This document shows positions 16,522 through 24,906 of a stretch of DNA of 64,000 bases, one piece after another. The translations under genes and the position numbers were made by a program. The notes below the pieces were generated by a model, which did not search any database, had not been told where the DNA came from, and saw only the letters and a program-made list of their open reading frames with translations. The stretch lies in the NCBI RefSeq assembly GCF_030504545.1, contig NZ_JAUKWP010000005.1:104453-168452 (forward strand), written 5' to 3'. This DNA is from Lactobacillus sp. YT155 (lineage in GTDB: Bacteria; Bacillota; Bacilli; Lactobacillales; Lactobacillaceae). Each line of letters opens with the position of its first letter. The first letter of the stretch is position 1.

Positions 16522-16752
16522 ATGGATAATATAGTTGTATATAGTAAAAATAATTGCATGCAATGCAAAATGACAAAAAGATATTTATCAGAACACAATG
16601 TGAACTTTCAAGAAATCAATGTCAGCAACGAACCTGAATATATTGATTATCTAAAAGGACTAGGTTATCAAAGCGTACCCGTCGTTATGCAAAATGATAA
16701 CAATCCAATTGTTGGATTCCGTCCAGATGCTTTGAAGGGTCTCGTTGATTAA
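16522..16752 (+). CDS. nrdH: Glutaredoxin-like protein NrdH
   Basis: 76 residues with redox motif CMQC (residues 12-15) and the NrdH-type end GFRPDALKGLV. It passes electrons from thioredoxin reductase to the class Ib ribonucleotide reductase NrdE. It is the first gene of the operon; nrdI starts 2 bases after its stop. NrdR boxes lie upstream. Confidence 0.95.
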   Translation: MDNIVVYSKNNCMQCKMTKRYLSEHNVNFQEINVSNEPEYIDYLKGLGYQSVPVVMQNDNNPIVGFRPDALKGLVD

Positions 16753-16754
16753 GT

Positions 16755-17129
16755 ATGCCTAATATTGCTTACTACACAGTAACCGGACAAACCAGAAGGT
16801 TTATTAAAAAAACCGGTTTAGAAGCATATGAAATAAATGACGCCGATCCTTTCTACGAAATGGGTCGGCCTTTTATTTTGGTTGTTCCATCATATGACGA
16901 CGATATGATGGACCCTGTAATTGATTTTCTTGGATACAAATCTAATCGTAAAAACATTGTGGGAGTTGTCGGTAGCGGAAATCGTAACTTTAATGAACTA
17001 TTCAATCACACAGGTAAAGACATTGCCAAAGGTCTAAACATCCCTGTTCTATATGAATATGAATTTAATGGTACTGACCGAGATGTTGAAGAATTTAAGA
17101 AGGTAGTGAATACAATTGGGATTAAATAG
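16755..17129 (+). CDS. nrdI: Flavodoxin-like protein NrdI
   Basis: 124 residues. The flavin-binding start IAYYTVTGQTRRFIKKTG and the GSGNRNFNELF loop are typical of NrdI, which supplies superoxide-type oxidant to build the Mn(III)2-tyrosyl radical cofactor of NrdF. It fits an organism with a Mn2+ importer in the same window. The end overlaps the nrdE start by 14 bases, consistent with coupled translation. Confidence 0.95.
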   Translation: MPNIAYYTVTGQTRRFIKKTGLEAYEINDADPFYEMGRPFILVVPSYDDDMMDPVIDFLGYKSNRKNIVGVVGSGNRNFNELFNHTGKDIAKGLNIPVLYEYEFNGTDRDVEEFKKVVNTIGIK

Positions 17130-19281
17130 TTTAGACGTAAAAGACGTTACATATTTTGAGTTAAATAATGAAATCAACCGTCCTGTTGACGGAAAAATTC
17201 CTTTGAATAAGGATAAAGAAGCTATTGATGCTTTCTTTAAAGAAAACGTTGAGCCAAATACCAAAAAATTTGACTCATTTTCTGATCACATCAAGTACTT
17301 GATTGATAATGATTATATTGAAGAAGAAGTTGTGAATGAATATCAACTTTCTTTCATTGAGGATTTGTACAATCACCTCAAAGATCAACACTTCCAATTT
17401 CAATCATTTATGGCCGCATACAAACTTTATAATCAATATATTCTCAAGACTAACGACCGTGAATATTATCTAGAAGATTATGAAATGCGTATTCTATTTA
17501 ATGCGCTTATGTACGCTAAAGGTGATGAAACTCAAGCTAAAATCATCGCCGAAGAAATGATTTCTCAACGCTATCAACCAGCAACTCCAACATTTTTGAA
17601 TGCTGGTCGTAAACGTCGTGGAGAGTTTGTTTCTTGTTTCTTAATTCAAATCACCGATGATATGAACAGTATTGGTCGTGCAATCAACTCTGCACTTCAA
17701 CTATCACGTATCGGTGGTGGTGTCGGTATTACCCTATCTAACTTGCGTGAAGCTGGTTCTCCTATTAAAGGAATTAAAGGTGCTTCTAGTGGTGTAATCC
17801 CAGTTATGAAGTTACTTGAAGACAGTTTTAGTTACAGTAACCAACTTGGTCAAAGACAAGGTGCTGGTGCCGTTTATTTGAACGTTTTCCATCCGGATAT
17901 TATTCAATTCTTGTCAGCCAAGAAAGAAAATGCCGACGAAAAAATCCGTGTTAAGACACTTTCATTAGGTGTTATCGTACCTGATAAGTACTATGAATTA
18001 ATCCGTGAAGATAAAGACATGTACTTATTCAGTCCATACGATGTTGAGAGAATCTACGGAACTCCTTTCTCATACGTTGATATTACTGAAGAATATGACA
18101 AAATGGTTGCTAACAACGATATCAAGAAATATAAGATTCGTGCTCGCGATCTTGAAAACGAAATCAGTAAGCTCCAACAAGAATCAGGTTATCCATATAT
18201 TCTGAATATTGATACCGTTAACCGTGCTAACCCAGTTGATGGAAAAATCATCATGAGTAACTTGTGTTCTGAAATTCAACAAGTTCAAATTCCATCATTC
18301 CTAAATGATGCTCAAGAATATGAACAACTAGGAACTGACGTTAGTTGTAACCTAGGGTCAACCAATATCTTGAATATGATGGAAAGTCCTGATTTTGGTA
18401 AATCAGTAGCTGCAATGACTCGTGCTTTAACTTATGTTTCTGATGCTTCAAACATCGAAGCTGTACCTTCAATTAGATACGGTAACGAATTAAGTCATTC
18501 AATTGGTCTTGGTGCTATGGGTCTTCATACTTACCTTGCTAAACACCATATCGAATACGGTTCAGAAGAAGCAATTGAGTTTATCGGAACTTACTTCCTA
18601 CTACTTAACTACTGGACATTAGTTGAAAGTAACAACATTGCTCGCACACGTGGCGAATCATTCCATAATTTTGAGAAATCAAAATACGCTGATGGAACTT
18701 ACTTTGACACTTATACTTCAAATGACTTTGCTCCAAAGACAAAACGTGTACAAGAATTGTTTGATGGAATCTTCATCCCTACTCCTAGTGATTGGGAAGA
18801 ATTGAAGCAAAAAGTTCAAAAAGATGGACTATATAACCAAAACCGTTTAGCTGTAGCTCCTACTGGTTCAATTTCTTACATCAATAATACCAGTGCTAGT
18901 CTACAACCTATCACTCGTTTAGTTGAAGAAAGACAAGAAAAGAAAAACGGTAAATTATATTTCCCAGCTCCATTCTTAGATAACGAAACCATCAAGTACT
19001 ACAAATCTGCTTATGATACTGACATGCGTAAAGTTATTGATATTTACGCCGCAGCACAACAACATATTGATCAAGGAATGAGTTTGACACTCTTCATCAG
19101 ATCAACAATTCCAGAAGGAATTTACGACTGGAAGACTGACGAAAAACAATCAACTCGTGACCTAAATATTCTTAGAAACTATGCCTTCTACAAAGGTATC
19201 AAATCACTATATTACGTCCGTACATTTACAGATGATGATAATGAAGTTGGAAGTAACGACTGCGAAAGCTGTATTATATAA
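17116..19281 (+). CDS. nrdE: Class Ib ribonucleoside-diphosphate reductase, alpha subunit
   Basis: 721 residues, standard for NrdE. Conserved segments include QPATPTFLNAGRKRRGEFVSCFL (first active-site Cys), IMSNLCSEIQQ (catalytic Cys), LAVAPTGSISYINNTSASLQP and the C-terminal electron-shuttle pair CESC. It reduces NDPs to dNDPs. The TTG start at 17116 is inside nrdI; the protein then begins with the family-like LDVKDVTYFELNNEIN, so no later start is plausible. nrdF follows only after 255 bases containing a tandem RNA element. Confidence 0.96.
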   Translation: MGLNSLDVKDVTYFELNNEINRPVDGKIPLNKDKEAIDAFFKENVEPNTKKFDSFSDHIKYLIDNDYIEEEVVNEYQLSFIEDLYNHLKDQHFQFQSFMAAYKLYNQYILKTNDREYYLEDYEMRILFNALMYAKGDETQAKIIAEEMISQRYQPATPTFLNAGRKRRGEFVSCFLIQITDDMNSIGRAINSALQLSRIGGGVGITLSNLREAGSPIKGIKGASSGVIPVMKLLEDSFSYSNQLGQRQGAGAVYLNVFHPDIIQFLSAKKENADEKIRVKTLSLGVIVPDKYYELIREDKDMYLFSPYDVERIYGTPFSYVDITEEYDKMVANNDIKKYKIRARDLENEISKLQQESGYPYILNIDTVNRANPVDGKIIMSNLCSEIQQVQIPSFLNDAQEYEQLGTDVSCNLGSTNILNMMESPDFGKSVAAMTRALTYVSDASNIEAVPSIRYGNELSHSIGLGAMGLHTYLAKHHIEYGSEEAIEFIGTYFLLLNYWTLVESNNIARTRGESFHNFEKSKYADGTYFDTYTSNDFAPKTKRVQELFDGIFIPTPSDWEELKQKVQKDGLYNQNRLAVAPTGSISYINNTSASLQPITRLVEERQEKKNGKLYFPAPFLDNETIKYYKSAYDTDMRKVIDIYAAAQQHIDQGMSLTLFIRSTIPEGIYDWKTDEKQSTRDLNILRNYAFYKGIKSLYYVRTFTDDDNEVGSNDCESCII

Positions 19282-19285
19282 AAAA

Positions 19286-19400
19286 GAGCGTGACAAGAAG
19301 TGTTTAAAGATTGAGCATTAACGAAATTTAATTAAATTACTTCGTAAGAAGTGGTTTGATTAAATAAATTAGGTGAAATCTTTGCTTCTTGGAACGCGTT
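19286..19400 (+). ncRNA. Structured intercistronic RNA element, copy 1
   Basis: Outer stem: GCGT (19288-19291)/ACGC (19394-19397), a GA/GA internal loop, then CAAGAAG (19294-19300)/CTTCTTG (19385-19391). Second stem: AAAGATT (19306-19312)/AATCTTT (19377-19383). An internal loop with GAGCATTAACG opposite TTAGGTG follows. The apical stem is about 18 bp (19326-19343/19348-19365) capped by a GTAA (GNRA) loop. The layout matches copy 2 with compensatory changes. It is transcribed with nrdHIEF. Confidence 0.8.
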
Positions 19401-19409
19401 TAAAAATGA

Positions 19410-19520
19410 GAGCGTGACAAGTAACGGGAGGAATCGAGTACTAAGATGATTTTGAATAATTTCGCAAGAAGTTACTTTAAAATTAACTTAGGCAGAGATT
19501 TCTGTTACTTAAAACGCGTT
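19410..19520 (+). ncRNA. Structured intercistronic RNA element, copy 2
   Basis: Outer stem: GCGT (19412-19415)/ACGC (19514-19517) and AAGTAAC (19419-19425)/GTTACTT (19504-19510). Second stem: AGGAATC (19429-19435)/GATTTCT (19497-19503). The internal loop has GAGTACTAAG opposite TTAGGCAG. The apical stem (19449-19463/19468-19483, one bulged C) is capped by GCAA. Both copies share GAGCGTGACAAG at the start and ACGCGTTTAAAA at the end. The nrdF ribosome site begins just after copy 2. Confidence 0.8.
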
Positions 19521-19536
19521 TAAAAGGAGATTTTTC

Positions 19537-20499
19537 ATGGCAGAAATGTATTATGAAGCGATTAACTGGAACCAAATCGAAGATGCAATCGATAAAGCAA
19601 CCTGGGAAAAACTAACTGAGCAATTCTGGTTAGATACCCGTATTCCGCTATCAAATGACTTGGATGATTGGCGTGAATTAAGCAAAGAAGAACAAGATCT
19701 TGTAGGTCACGTTTTCGGTGGACTTACTTTACTTGATACTTTGCAATCACAAGATGGTATTGACCAACTAAGACATGACATCAGAACTCAAGAAGAAACT
19801 GCTGTTTTAAACAACATTCAATTCATGGAATCTGTTCATGCCAAAAGTTATTCTTCAATCTTTAGTACTTTAAACACTGCTGAAGAAATTGATGAAATCT
19901 TTGACTGGACTAACCACAATGAATACCTACAAAAGAAAGCTGAAATTATTAACGGTATTTATCAAACAGGTACTCCATTAGAAAAGAAAGTTGCTAGTGT
20001 TTTCCTAGAAACATTCCTATTCTACTCAGGATTCTATACTCCACTTTATTACCTGGGTAATAATAAATTAGCTAACGTTGCTGAAATCATTAAATTAATC
20101 ATTCGTGATGAATCAGTTCACGGAACTTACATTGGCTACAAATTCCAATTAGGTTTCAACGAATTATCTGAAGAAGAACAAGAAAAATTCCAAGAATGGA
20201 TGTATGACCTTCTTTACAAACTTTACGATAACGAAGAAAAATACACTGAAACCTTGTACGACGGTATCGGCTGGACAGAGCAAGTTAAGACATTCTTGAG
20301 ATATAACGCTAATAAAGCCTTGATGAACCTTGGACAAAACCCATTATTCCCAGATACTGCTGAAGACGTTAACCCAATTGTTATGAACGGTATTTCAACC
20401 GGAACTAACAACCACGACTTCTTCTCACAAGTTGGTAATGGTTACCTTCTAGGAAACGTTGAAGCTATGAAAAACGATGACTACGATATTGGTAGATAA
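19537..20499 (+). CDS. nrdF: Class Ib ribonucleoside-diphosphate reductase, beta subunit
   Basis: 320 residues, normal for NrdF. Metal ligands are visible in NIQFMESVHAKSYSSIF (Glu, His), the helix with VFLETFLFYSGFYTPLYY, and RDESVHGTYIGYKFQ (Glu, His). It houses the dimanganese-tyrosyl radical that starts catalysis in NrdE. Ribosome site AAAAGGAGA at 19522-19530. A strong terminator ends the operon. Confidence 0.96.
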   Translation: MAEMYYEAINWNQIEDAIDKATWEKLTEQFWLDTRIPLSNDLDDWRELSKEEQDLVGHVFGGLTLLDTLQSQDGIDQLRHDIRTQEETAVLNNIQFMESVHAKSYSSIFSTLNTAEEIDEIFDWTNHNEYLQKKAEIINGIYQTGTPLEKKVASVFLETFLFYSGFYTPLYYLGNNKLANVAEIIKLIIRDESVHGTYIGYKFQLGFNELSEEEQEKFQEWMYDLLYKLYDNEEKYTETLYDGIGWTEQVKTFLRYNANKALMNLGQNPLFPDTAEDVNPIVMNGISTGTNNHDFFSQVGNGYLLGNVEAMKNDDYDIGR

Positions 20500-20500
20500 T

Positions 20501-20534
20501 AAAAAAAGAAGATGAGATTCATCTTCTTTTTTTA
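20501..20534 (+). terminator. Terminator of the nrdHIEF operon
   Basis: Stem AAAAAAGAAGATGA / TCATCTTCTTTTTT with loop GAT. The symmetrical A and T runs allow use by the convergent gene too. Confidence 0.88.
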
Positions 20535-20547
20535 TTGCTTAAATTAT

Positions 20548-21228
20548 TTAACTATAGATGATTTCAAGACCACTTAATGACATGTTTCCTTTGATTGTCA
20601 GTTGATGATTGAATTCACCATCGAAGAAAATATCTTCGCGCGAAATTCCACTCATAAACCGATCCACGTCCACAATTACGTTCCAATCACGAGGAACATA
20701 AACTTTTACACTACTCATTGACGCATCAACATTTAATACTGGATTTGAAGTAATCCTTTGATTAAAGTATAAGGAAACTCCTGACATTGAAGTACTTAAA
20801 TTAACATTCTGTAGGTTTTCAGAATCTAGATAACGAATGTCATTGGCATATCTTGAACCAATATTAACTACTGTGGCGTCGTCATTTTGAATGCCTCTAT
20901 TATTTGTGCCTGTCTTTCTATACCCATGAGGAAAAATGAAAGATACTCCGATAGAAAGAAGTACTGCAGCACCTAAAACTGACCAAGAACTAATTCTTTC
21001 CAATCCAAAATACTTAGCATATATAATAAACAGAAAAGCTACCATGAAAATAAATCCTGTGTAAGACCGATACATCAAACTTTTAATTCCAAAGGCCACA
21101 ATTATTACTGTTAATAAAATTGTCCAAAATCCAATTTGAGGTAATACGATTCCTATTCCTAATTGATTGAGAATCAAGAATATTGCGCTAAATATAAAAA
21201 ATATTCCCCAAAACCATCTGTGTTTCAT
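20548..21228 (-). CDS. LiaF-like membrane protein
   Basis: 226 residues. Four hydrophobic helices in the first 105 residues are followed by a soluble beta-rich C-terminal domain with repeated VNLSTSMSGVSLYFNQ / LNVDASMSSVKVYVPRDW / IKGNMSLSGLEIIY strands. This is the LiaF/DUF2154-type fold that senses or dampens envelope stress signalling. It is co-transcribed with the LytTR regulator 1 base upstream. The pair is a recognised module in lactic acid bacteria; here LiaF probably controls the LytTR protein rather than a LiaSR pair. Confidence 0.82.
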   Translation of the reverse strand: MKHRWFWGIFFIFSAIFLILNQLGIGIVLPQIGFWTILLTVIIVAFGIKSLMYRSYTGFIFMVAFLFIIYAKYFGLERISSWSVLGAAVLLSIGVSFIFPHGYRKTGTNNRGIQNDDATVVNIGSRYANDIRYLDSENLQNVNLSTSMSGVSLYFNQRITSNPVLNVDASMSSVKVYVPRDWNVIVDVDRFMSGISREDIFFDGEFNHQLTIKGNMSLSGLEIIYS

Positions 21229-21229
21229 A

Positions 21230-21682
21230 TTAATTCTCCTTTTTTTCTAACTTATTTTTTAATTGCCGATAATATTTTCTAGAGACATACTGTTGTTTAA
21301 CCGAATTTTGAAACCCGATTACTGTCCCCGTTATTGATTTGCTAATAGAGTATATTTTTCGAGTATTAACAATCGAAGATTTTGATGACCTTACAAAATA
21401 GTTCGGAAGAATTTCTTCTAATTCCATCAATTTCTTTCTAGTAATAAAGGATTCAGCTTCAGTATGAACATAATTTTTACGGTCGGAAATTTCAAAAAAT
21501 AAAATTTCATCAATCGATAACTGATATTCTTTATCATTTCCAATTACTAAAAGTTGTTGGTCAGTCTTTATGAGTTCTTTAATTTGTTTCTTTAATTCTG
21601 TTACTTTTTCAGTATTCTCAGCTGATTTGATAATAATTTCTGTATCATTTATATTTTGATCAATTTCAACTTTAATTTTCAA
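21230..21682 (-). CDS. LytTR-domain transcriptional regulator (no receiver domain)
   Basis: 150 residues. There is an N-terminal segment of about 45 residues, then a LytTR DNA-binding domain (about residues 50-148: LSIDEILFFEISDRKNYVHTE, RKKLMELEEILPNYFVRSSKSSIVNTRKI, QQYVSRKYYRQLKNKL). There is no phosphoreceiver domain, so the activity is likely set by the partner membrane protein encoded next. Two 21-base-spaced direct repeats directly upstream of its promoter suggest autoregulation. Confidence 0.88.
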   Translation of the reverse strand: MKIKVEIDQNINDTEIIIKSAENTEKVTELKKQIKELIKTDQQLLVIGNDKEYQLSIDEILFFEISDRKNYVHTEAESFITRKKLMELEEILPNYFVRSSKSSIVNTRKIYSISKSITGTVIGFQNSVKQQYVSRKYYRQLKNKLEKKEN

Positions 21683-21710
21683 AATTTCCTCCTTTCAGCA
21701 CCCTTATATA

Positions 21711-21739
21711 ATCATATTTACAATGTAAAATAAATTCAA
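21711..21739 (-). promoter_or_regulatory. Promoter of the LytTR-LiaF operon
   Basis: Minus strand: -35 TTGAAT (21739-21734), 17-base spacer, -10 TATGAT (21716-21711). The ribosome site and LytTR start follow about 30 bases on. Confidence 0.65.
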
Positions 21740-21743
21740 TTTG

Positions 21744-21778
21744 TCTAAGTGGTTATTTTTATGTACTAAGTAGTTATT
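21744..21778. promoter_or_regulatory. LytTR operator: two direct repeats 21 bases apart
   Basis: TCTAAGTGGTTATT (21744-21757) and ACTAAGTAGTTATT (21765-21778) agree at 12 of 14 positions. They are offset by 21 bases (two helical turns), ending 5 bases upstream of the -35 of the LytTR promoter. This is the classical layout of LytTR-activated promoters. Confidence 0.75.
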
Positions 21779-21853
21779 ATTACTCTAAATATACCATTTT
21801 CCGTTGCATCTACTTCTTCCCTCAGGTAAACTTAGTCTAATAATTCTTTTAAC

Positions 21854-21936
21854 TCCAGTCCTGTGAGGCTGGCAAGGGAGCGACTTAACTCAAATTTGCC
21901 TTTAGCAAATCGCTCTTTTTAGAGCGATTTTTTATT
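21854..21936 (+). promoter_or_regulatory. PyrR-binding transcription attenuator upstream of NCS1 transporter
   Basis: AGTCCTGTGAGGCT (21857-21870) matches the PyrR-loop consensus and is enclosed by CCAG/CTGG. The terminator stem AAATCGCTCT (21907-21916) / AGAGCGATTT (21921-21930) with T-rich tail follows. GAGCGA (21878-21883) can pair with TCGCTC (21910-21915), and ATTTGC/GCAAAT extends this antiterminator. The order is the same as upstream of pyrP. Confidence 0.88.
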
Positions 21937-21969
21937 TTGGTTAATTCCTTCTCTAGAAATGGAGAGCAT

Positions 21970-23322
21970 ATGAATTTCAAAAAACGTAACGTTATCACTA
22001 GTGAACAAAGATCAATGAGTAATTGGGACATGTTAGCTACTTGGATTGGTGCCAACGCCAATAACGGAACTTGGTACATTGGTGGTGTCATTGCCGCTTG
22101 TGGCTTTGTTACTTCATCAACTTTATTAATTGTGGTCGGTTGTTTAGCCTATGTCTTGTTGGCGTTGACTTCACTCATGGGCTACGAAACGGGCTTAAAT
22201 ACCATGTCATTAACTCGTGGATCTTTTGGTGTGAAAGGTTCGATTCTGCCTTCAGCTATCAATATCGTCCAATTTATTGGTTGGGCTGCAGTTAATACTT
22301 ACATTGCTGCAATCTCAGTTGAGTTCATCCTCCGTGATATTTTTCGGTGGTCAATTAATAATCAAGCAATGAACCGCGTTGGCCTTTTTGCCGGCATTAT
22401 TATCATGTCGTGTCTACACTTATTAAGTATTTCTCTAGGCGAAAAATCAGTTCGTTTGATTGAAAGATTCGGAATTATTTTAGTAACTATTTTTGTTATT
22501 TGGGAATCAATTGTTGTCTTAAAAACTGTCCCTCTATCAGAAATCATTCATTGGCAACCTCACACTAAATCCTTCTTACCAGCAGGTTCAGCCATTGATA
22601 TTTTAGCCGCCTTTAACTTAGCCTGGGTAACAGCAGCTGCCGACTTTAGTCGCTTCTCCAAGACCAAAAAGGCCGCCACAGTCTCATCATTTATTGGCGC
22701 TAACCTAGGATTAATCTGGTTTGCTTTGATGGGCTTAATAGCCACCATCGCCACTGCAATTACGCTCCATACTTATGATCCTAACAATTCCGATCCTAGT
22801 ACCATCGCCACAAAACTTGGATTGGGCGCATTAGCTTTAGTAGTAATTATGTTAACTAGTACCACCGCCAATGCGGTCAATCTGATGGCAGCTGGCTCTG
22901 CCGTAACTAATATTTTCTCCAAAGTGAAATTAAAAACCGCTCTCTGGATTGTTACGATTGTCGCAACCTTTGTCACCTTTATTCCAGCTTATGTAGCAAC
23001 TTTCTTAGAAACCTTCCAGTTATTCTTAGACGGAATCGGCATGTTCCTCGGTCCTGAAATTGCGGTCTTCTTAACTGATTATTTTATTGTTCGCAAAAGA
23101 AGTTATCAAATAGATGAATTTGATTCAAAAACTGGTCAATATTGGTACTTTAAGGGTATTAACTTGATTGCCTTTGCTTCCTGGATAATTGGCGTTATTT
23201 CCTACTTTGCCTTAAAGAAGCTCGACTTCTTAACACAAACTATCGGCGCAACTTTTGTATCGATTATCATCACCGCAATTGTTTATTACATTTTGACCAA
23301 AATAAAAGAAGCTCAACATTAA
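21970..23322 (+). CDS. NCS1 family nucleobase permease (cytosine permease-like)
   Basis: 450 residues from the ATG at 21970, which has GGAGAG upstream; the upstream TTG lies in the attenuator tail. There are about 12 membrane segments. The start SMSNWDMLATWIGANANNGTWYIGG and the later FNLAWVTAAADFSRF and LDGIGMFLGPEIAVFLTDYFI are NCS1/CodB-like. The family carries cytosine, uracil, allantoin or thiamine precursors. PyrR control argues for a pyrimidine such as cytosine or uracil. The last codons form the 5' arm of its terminator. Confidence 0.85.
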   Translation: MNFKKRNVITSEQRSMSNWDMLATWIGANANNGTWYIGGVIAACGFVTSSTLLIVVGCLAYVLLALTSLMGYETGLNTMSLTRGSFGVKGSILPSAINIVQFIGWAAVNTYIAAISVEFILRDIFRWSINNQAMNRVGLFAGIIIMSCLHLLSISLGEKSVRLIERFGIILVTIFVIWESIVVLKTVPLSEIIHWQPHTKSFLPAGSAIDILAAFNLAWVTAAADFSRFSKTKKAATVSSFIGANLGLIWFALMGLIATIATAITLHTYDPNNSDPSTIATKLGLGALALVVIMLTSTTANAVNLMAAGSAVTNIFSKVKLKTALWIVTIVATFVTFIPAYVATFLETFQLFLDGIGMFLGPEIAVFLTDYFIVRKRSYQIDEFDSKTGQYWYFKGINLIAFASWIIGVISYFALKKLDFLTQTIGATFVSIIITAIVYYILTKIKEAQH

Positions 23323-23338
23323 GTTGAGCTTCTTTTTT
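23308..23338. terminator. Terminator overlapping the NCS1 gene end
   Basis: Stem AGAAGCTCAAC / GTTGAGCTTCT with the stop codon TAA in the 5-base loop, then T8. The convergent small gene ends 1 base later. Confidence 0.88.
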
Positions 23339-23584
23339 TTAATTTCTTTTTAAAGTGTTTACGATTAAACTGGCAACAATTACCAAGACTACTGCTCCAA
23401 TAATTGATGGAAAAATTGCCATTCCTGCAAGATGTGGTTCCCAACTTCCGAGGAACATTTCACCGAAGTAGGAACCGGCAAGTCCGGCCACAATGTTCAA
23501 AATCCATCCTAATGATGTCTTTGTAACGGCACCGGCTAGTGCCCCGATAATTGCCCCAATGATTAAAACCCAAATTAAATGCAT
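23339..23584 (-). CDS. GlsB/YeaQ/YmgE family stress-response membrane protein
   Basis: 81 residues, three hydrophobic segments with Gly-rich helices (IGAIIGALAGAVTK, ILNIVAGLAGSYFGEMFLG). It matches the small transglycosylase-associated/GlsB family induced by general stress; biochemical role unknown. It lies 14 bases downstream of the glutamine-type permease gene and may be read from the same transcript. Confidence 0.85.
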   Translation of the reverse strand: MHLIWVLIIGAIIGALAGAVTKTSLGWILNIVAGLAGSYFGEMFLGSWEPHLAGMAIFPSIIGAVVLVIVASLIVNTLKRN

Positions 23585-23598
23585 AATAAACTCCTTTT

Positions 23599-24255
23599 CT
23601 AAGCTTTGATTCGTCGATTAATTCCTTTTGAAAGTAGCGATAATCCATAACATACCACAAAGTACATTACTGACATTGCCACAAACATTGGAATGATAAA
23701 GTTAGCATTTTGTCCATAAATAATTTGCGCATGTTGCATCAATTCTGGCACCACGATAATGGTTGCTAACGACGTGTCTTTGATTAAAGAAATGAATTGA
23801 CTAACAATCGCTGGAATCATTTTTTTATAAGCTTGTGGCAAGATAATATACCACATTGCCTGTAAATAAGTCATTCCTGTCGATCGCGATCCTTCCATCT
23901 GTCCCTTAGGAACTGCCAGAATACCGGAACGAACAATTTCTGCAATCATAGCCGATTCAAATACCGTCATAGCTAAAATCGCTGCTGGAATTGTGTCCGG
24001 TTTGAATCCTAAATTTGGCAATCCAAAATATGTAAAGAAGATGATTAAAAGTAACGGCAAGTTTCTCATGATATCAATGATGAAACCAACAATTTTTGAA
24101 AGATATTTGATTTCGGTGTAACGAATTATTCCTAATATTGAACCTAAAATAAAACTCAATATTACGGATACCACCGAGATAAATACCGTTACTCCTAGAC
24201 CCATCAGAAGGAAGCGCAAATTGATAAATGAGTAAGCATCAATAAAGTTTTGCAT
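23599..24255 (-). CDS. glnP: Amino acid ABC transporter permease (glutamine type)
   Basis: 218 residues, five membrane helices, His/Glu/Gln/Arg-type ABC permease. The EAA loop EGSRSTGMTYLQAMWYIILPQAYKKMIPA is present. It pairs with the adjacent permease, binding protein and ATPase to import a polar amino acid, most likely glutamine or glutamate. It is the fourth gene of the minus-strand operon. Confidence 0.88.
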   Translation of the reverse strand: MQNFIDAYSFINLRFLLMGLGVTVFISVVSVILSFILGSILGIIRYTEIKYLSKIVGFIIDIMRNLPLLLIIFFTYFGLPNLGFKPDTIPAAILAMTVFESAMIAEIVRSGILAVPKGQMEGSRSTGMTYLQAMWYIILPQAYKKMIPAIVSQFISLIKDTSLATIIVVPELMQHAQIIYGQNANFIIPMFVAMSVMYFVVCYGLSLLSKGINRRIKA

Positions 24256-24267
24256 AATATCTTCCTC

Positions 24268-24906
24268 CTAAGCCATTTTCTTTTCTAGATGTTGCATGTA
24301 ATAACTCATTGGTAGAGTGATTACTAAGTACAACAAACCAACGATTAAATAACTGTTGATTGTATCAAAGGTCGTTGATGCCAACATATTCCCCTGATAC
24401 ATTAGGTCAAATCCAGCAACAAAAGCTAACACGGATGAATTCTTCACCAGGTTAACAAATTGATTTCCCAATGGTGGAATAACAATCTTGAAAGCTTGTG
24501 GCAAGATAATATAACGCATACTTTGCCAATAAGTCATTCCCGTTGATCGCGCACCTTCCATTTGGCCAATATCAATTGACTGAATTCCTGAACGAACAGT
24601 CTCCGCAATAAACGCCGAAGTATAGATGGTCAAACCAATTGTTCCAGCGGTGAAGCCATTGATTTTGACCACATACATTGGGATTACCAAGTAGAAGAAC
24701 ATGGTAATAACAAGTAACGGAATGTTACGGAATATTTCCACATAGATTTGCCCGATAACTCGAGCTGTTTTGCTAGGGAGAACTTCCATGATAGCGAAGA
24801 ATGATCCAATAATTAGACTAAAGAATAGCGCCAGAATACTGGATAATAGTGTCCATCCTAATCCATTTAGAAGCTCTTCCCAATGATTCGATATAATATT
24901 TATCAT
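24268..24906 (-). CDS. glnM: Amino acid ABC transporter permease (glutamine type)
   Basis: 212 residues, homologous to the next permease, with EAA loop EGARSTGMTYWQSMRYIILPQAFKIVIPP. It probably forms a heterodimer with it. The start codon overlaps the stop of the binding-protein gene by one base (TAATG), showing coupled translation. Confidence 0.88.
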   Translation of the reverse strand: MINIISNHWEELLNGLGWTLLSSILALFFSLIIGSFFAIMEVLPSKTARVIGQIYVEIFRNIPLLVITMFFYLVIPMYVVKINGFTAGTIGLTIYTSAFIAETVRSGIQSIDIGQMEGARSTGMTYWQSMRYIILPQAFKIVIPPLGNQFVNLVKNSSVLAFVAGFDLMYQGNMLASTTFDTINSYLIVGLLYLVITLPMSYYMQHLEKKMA

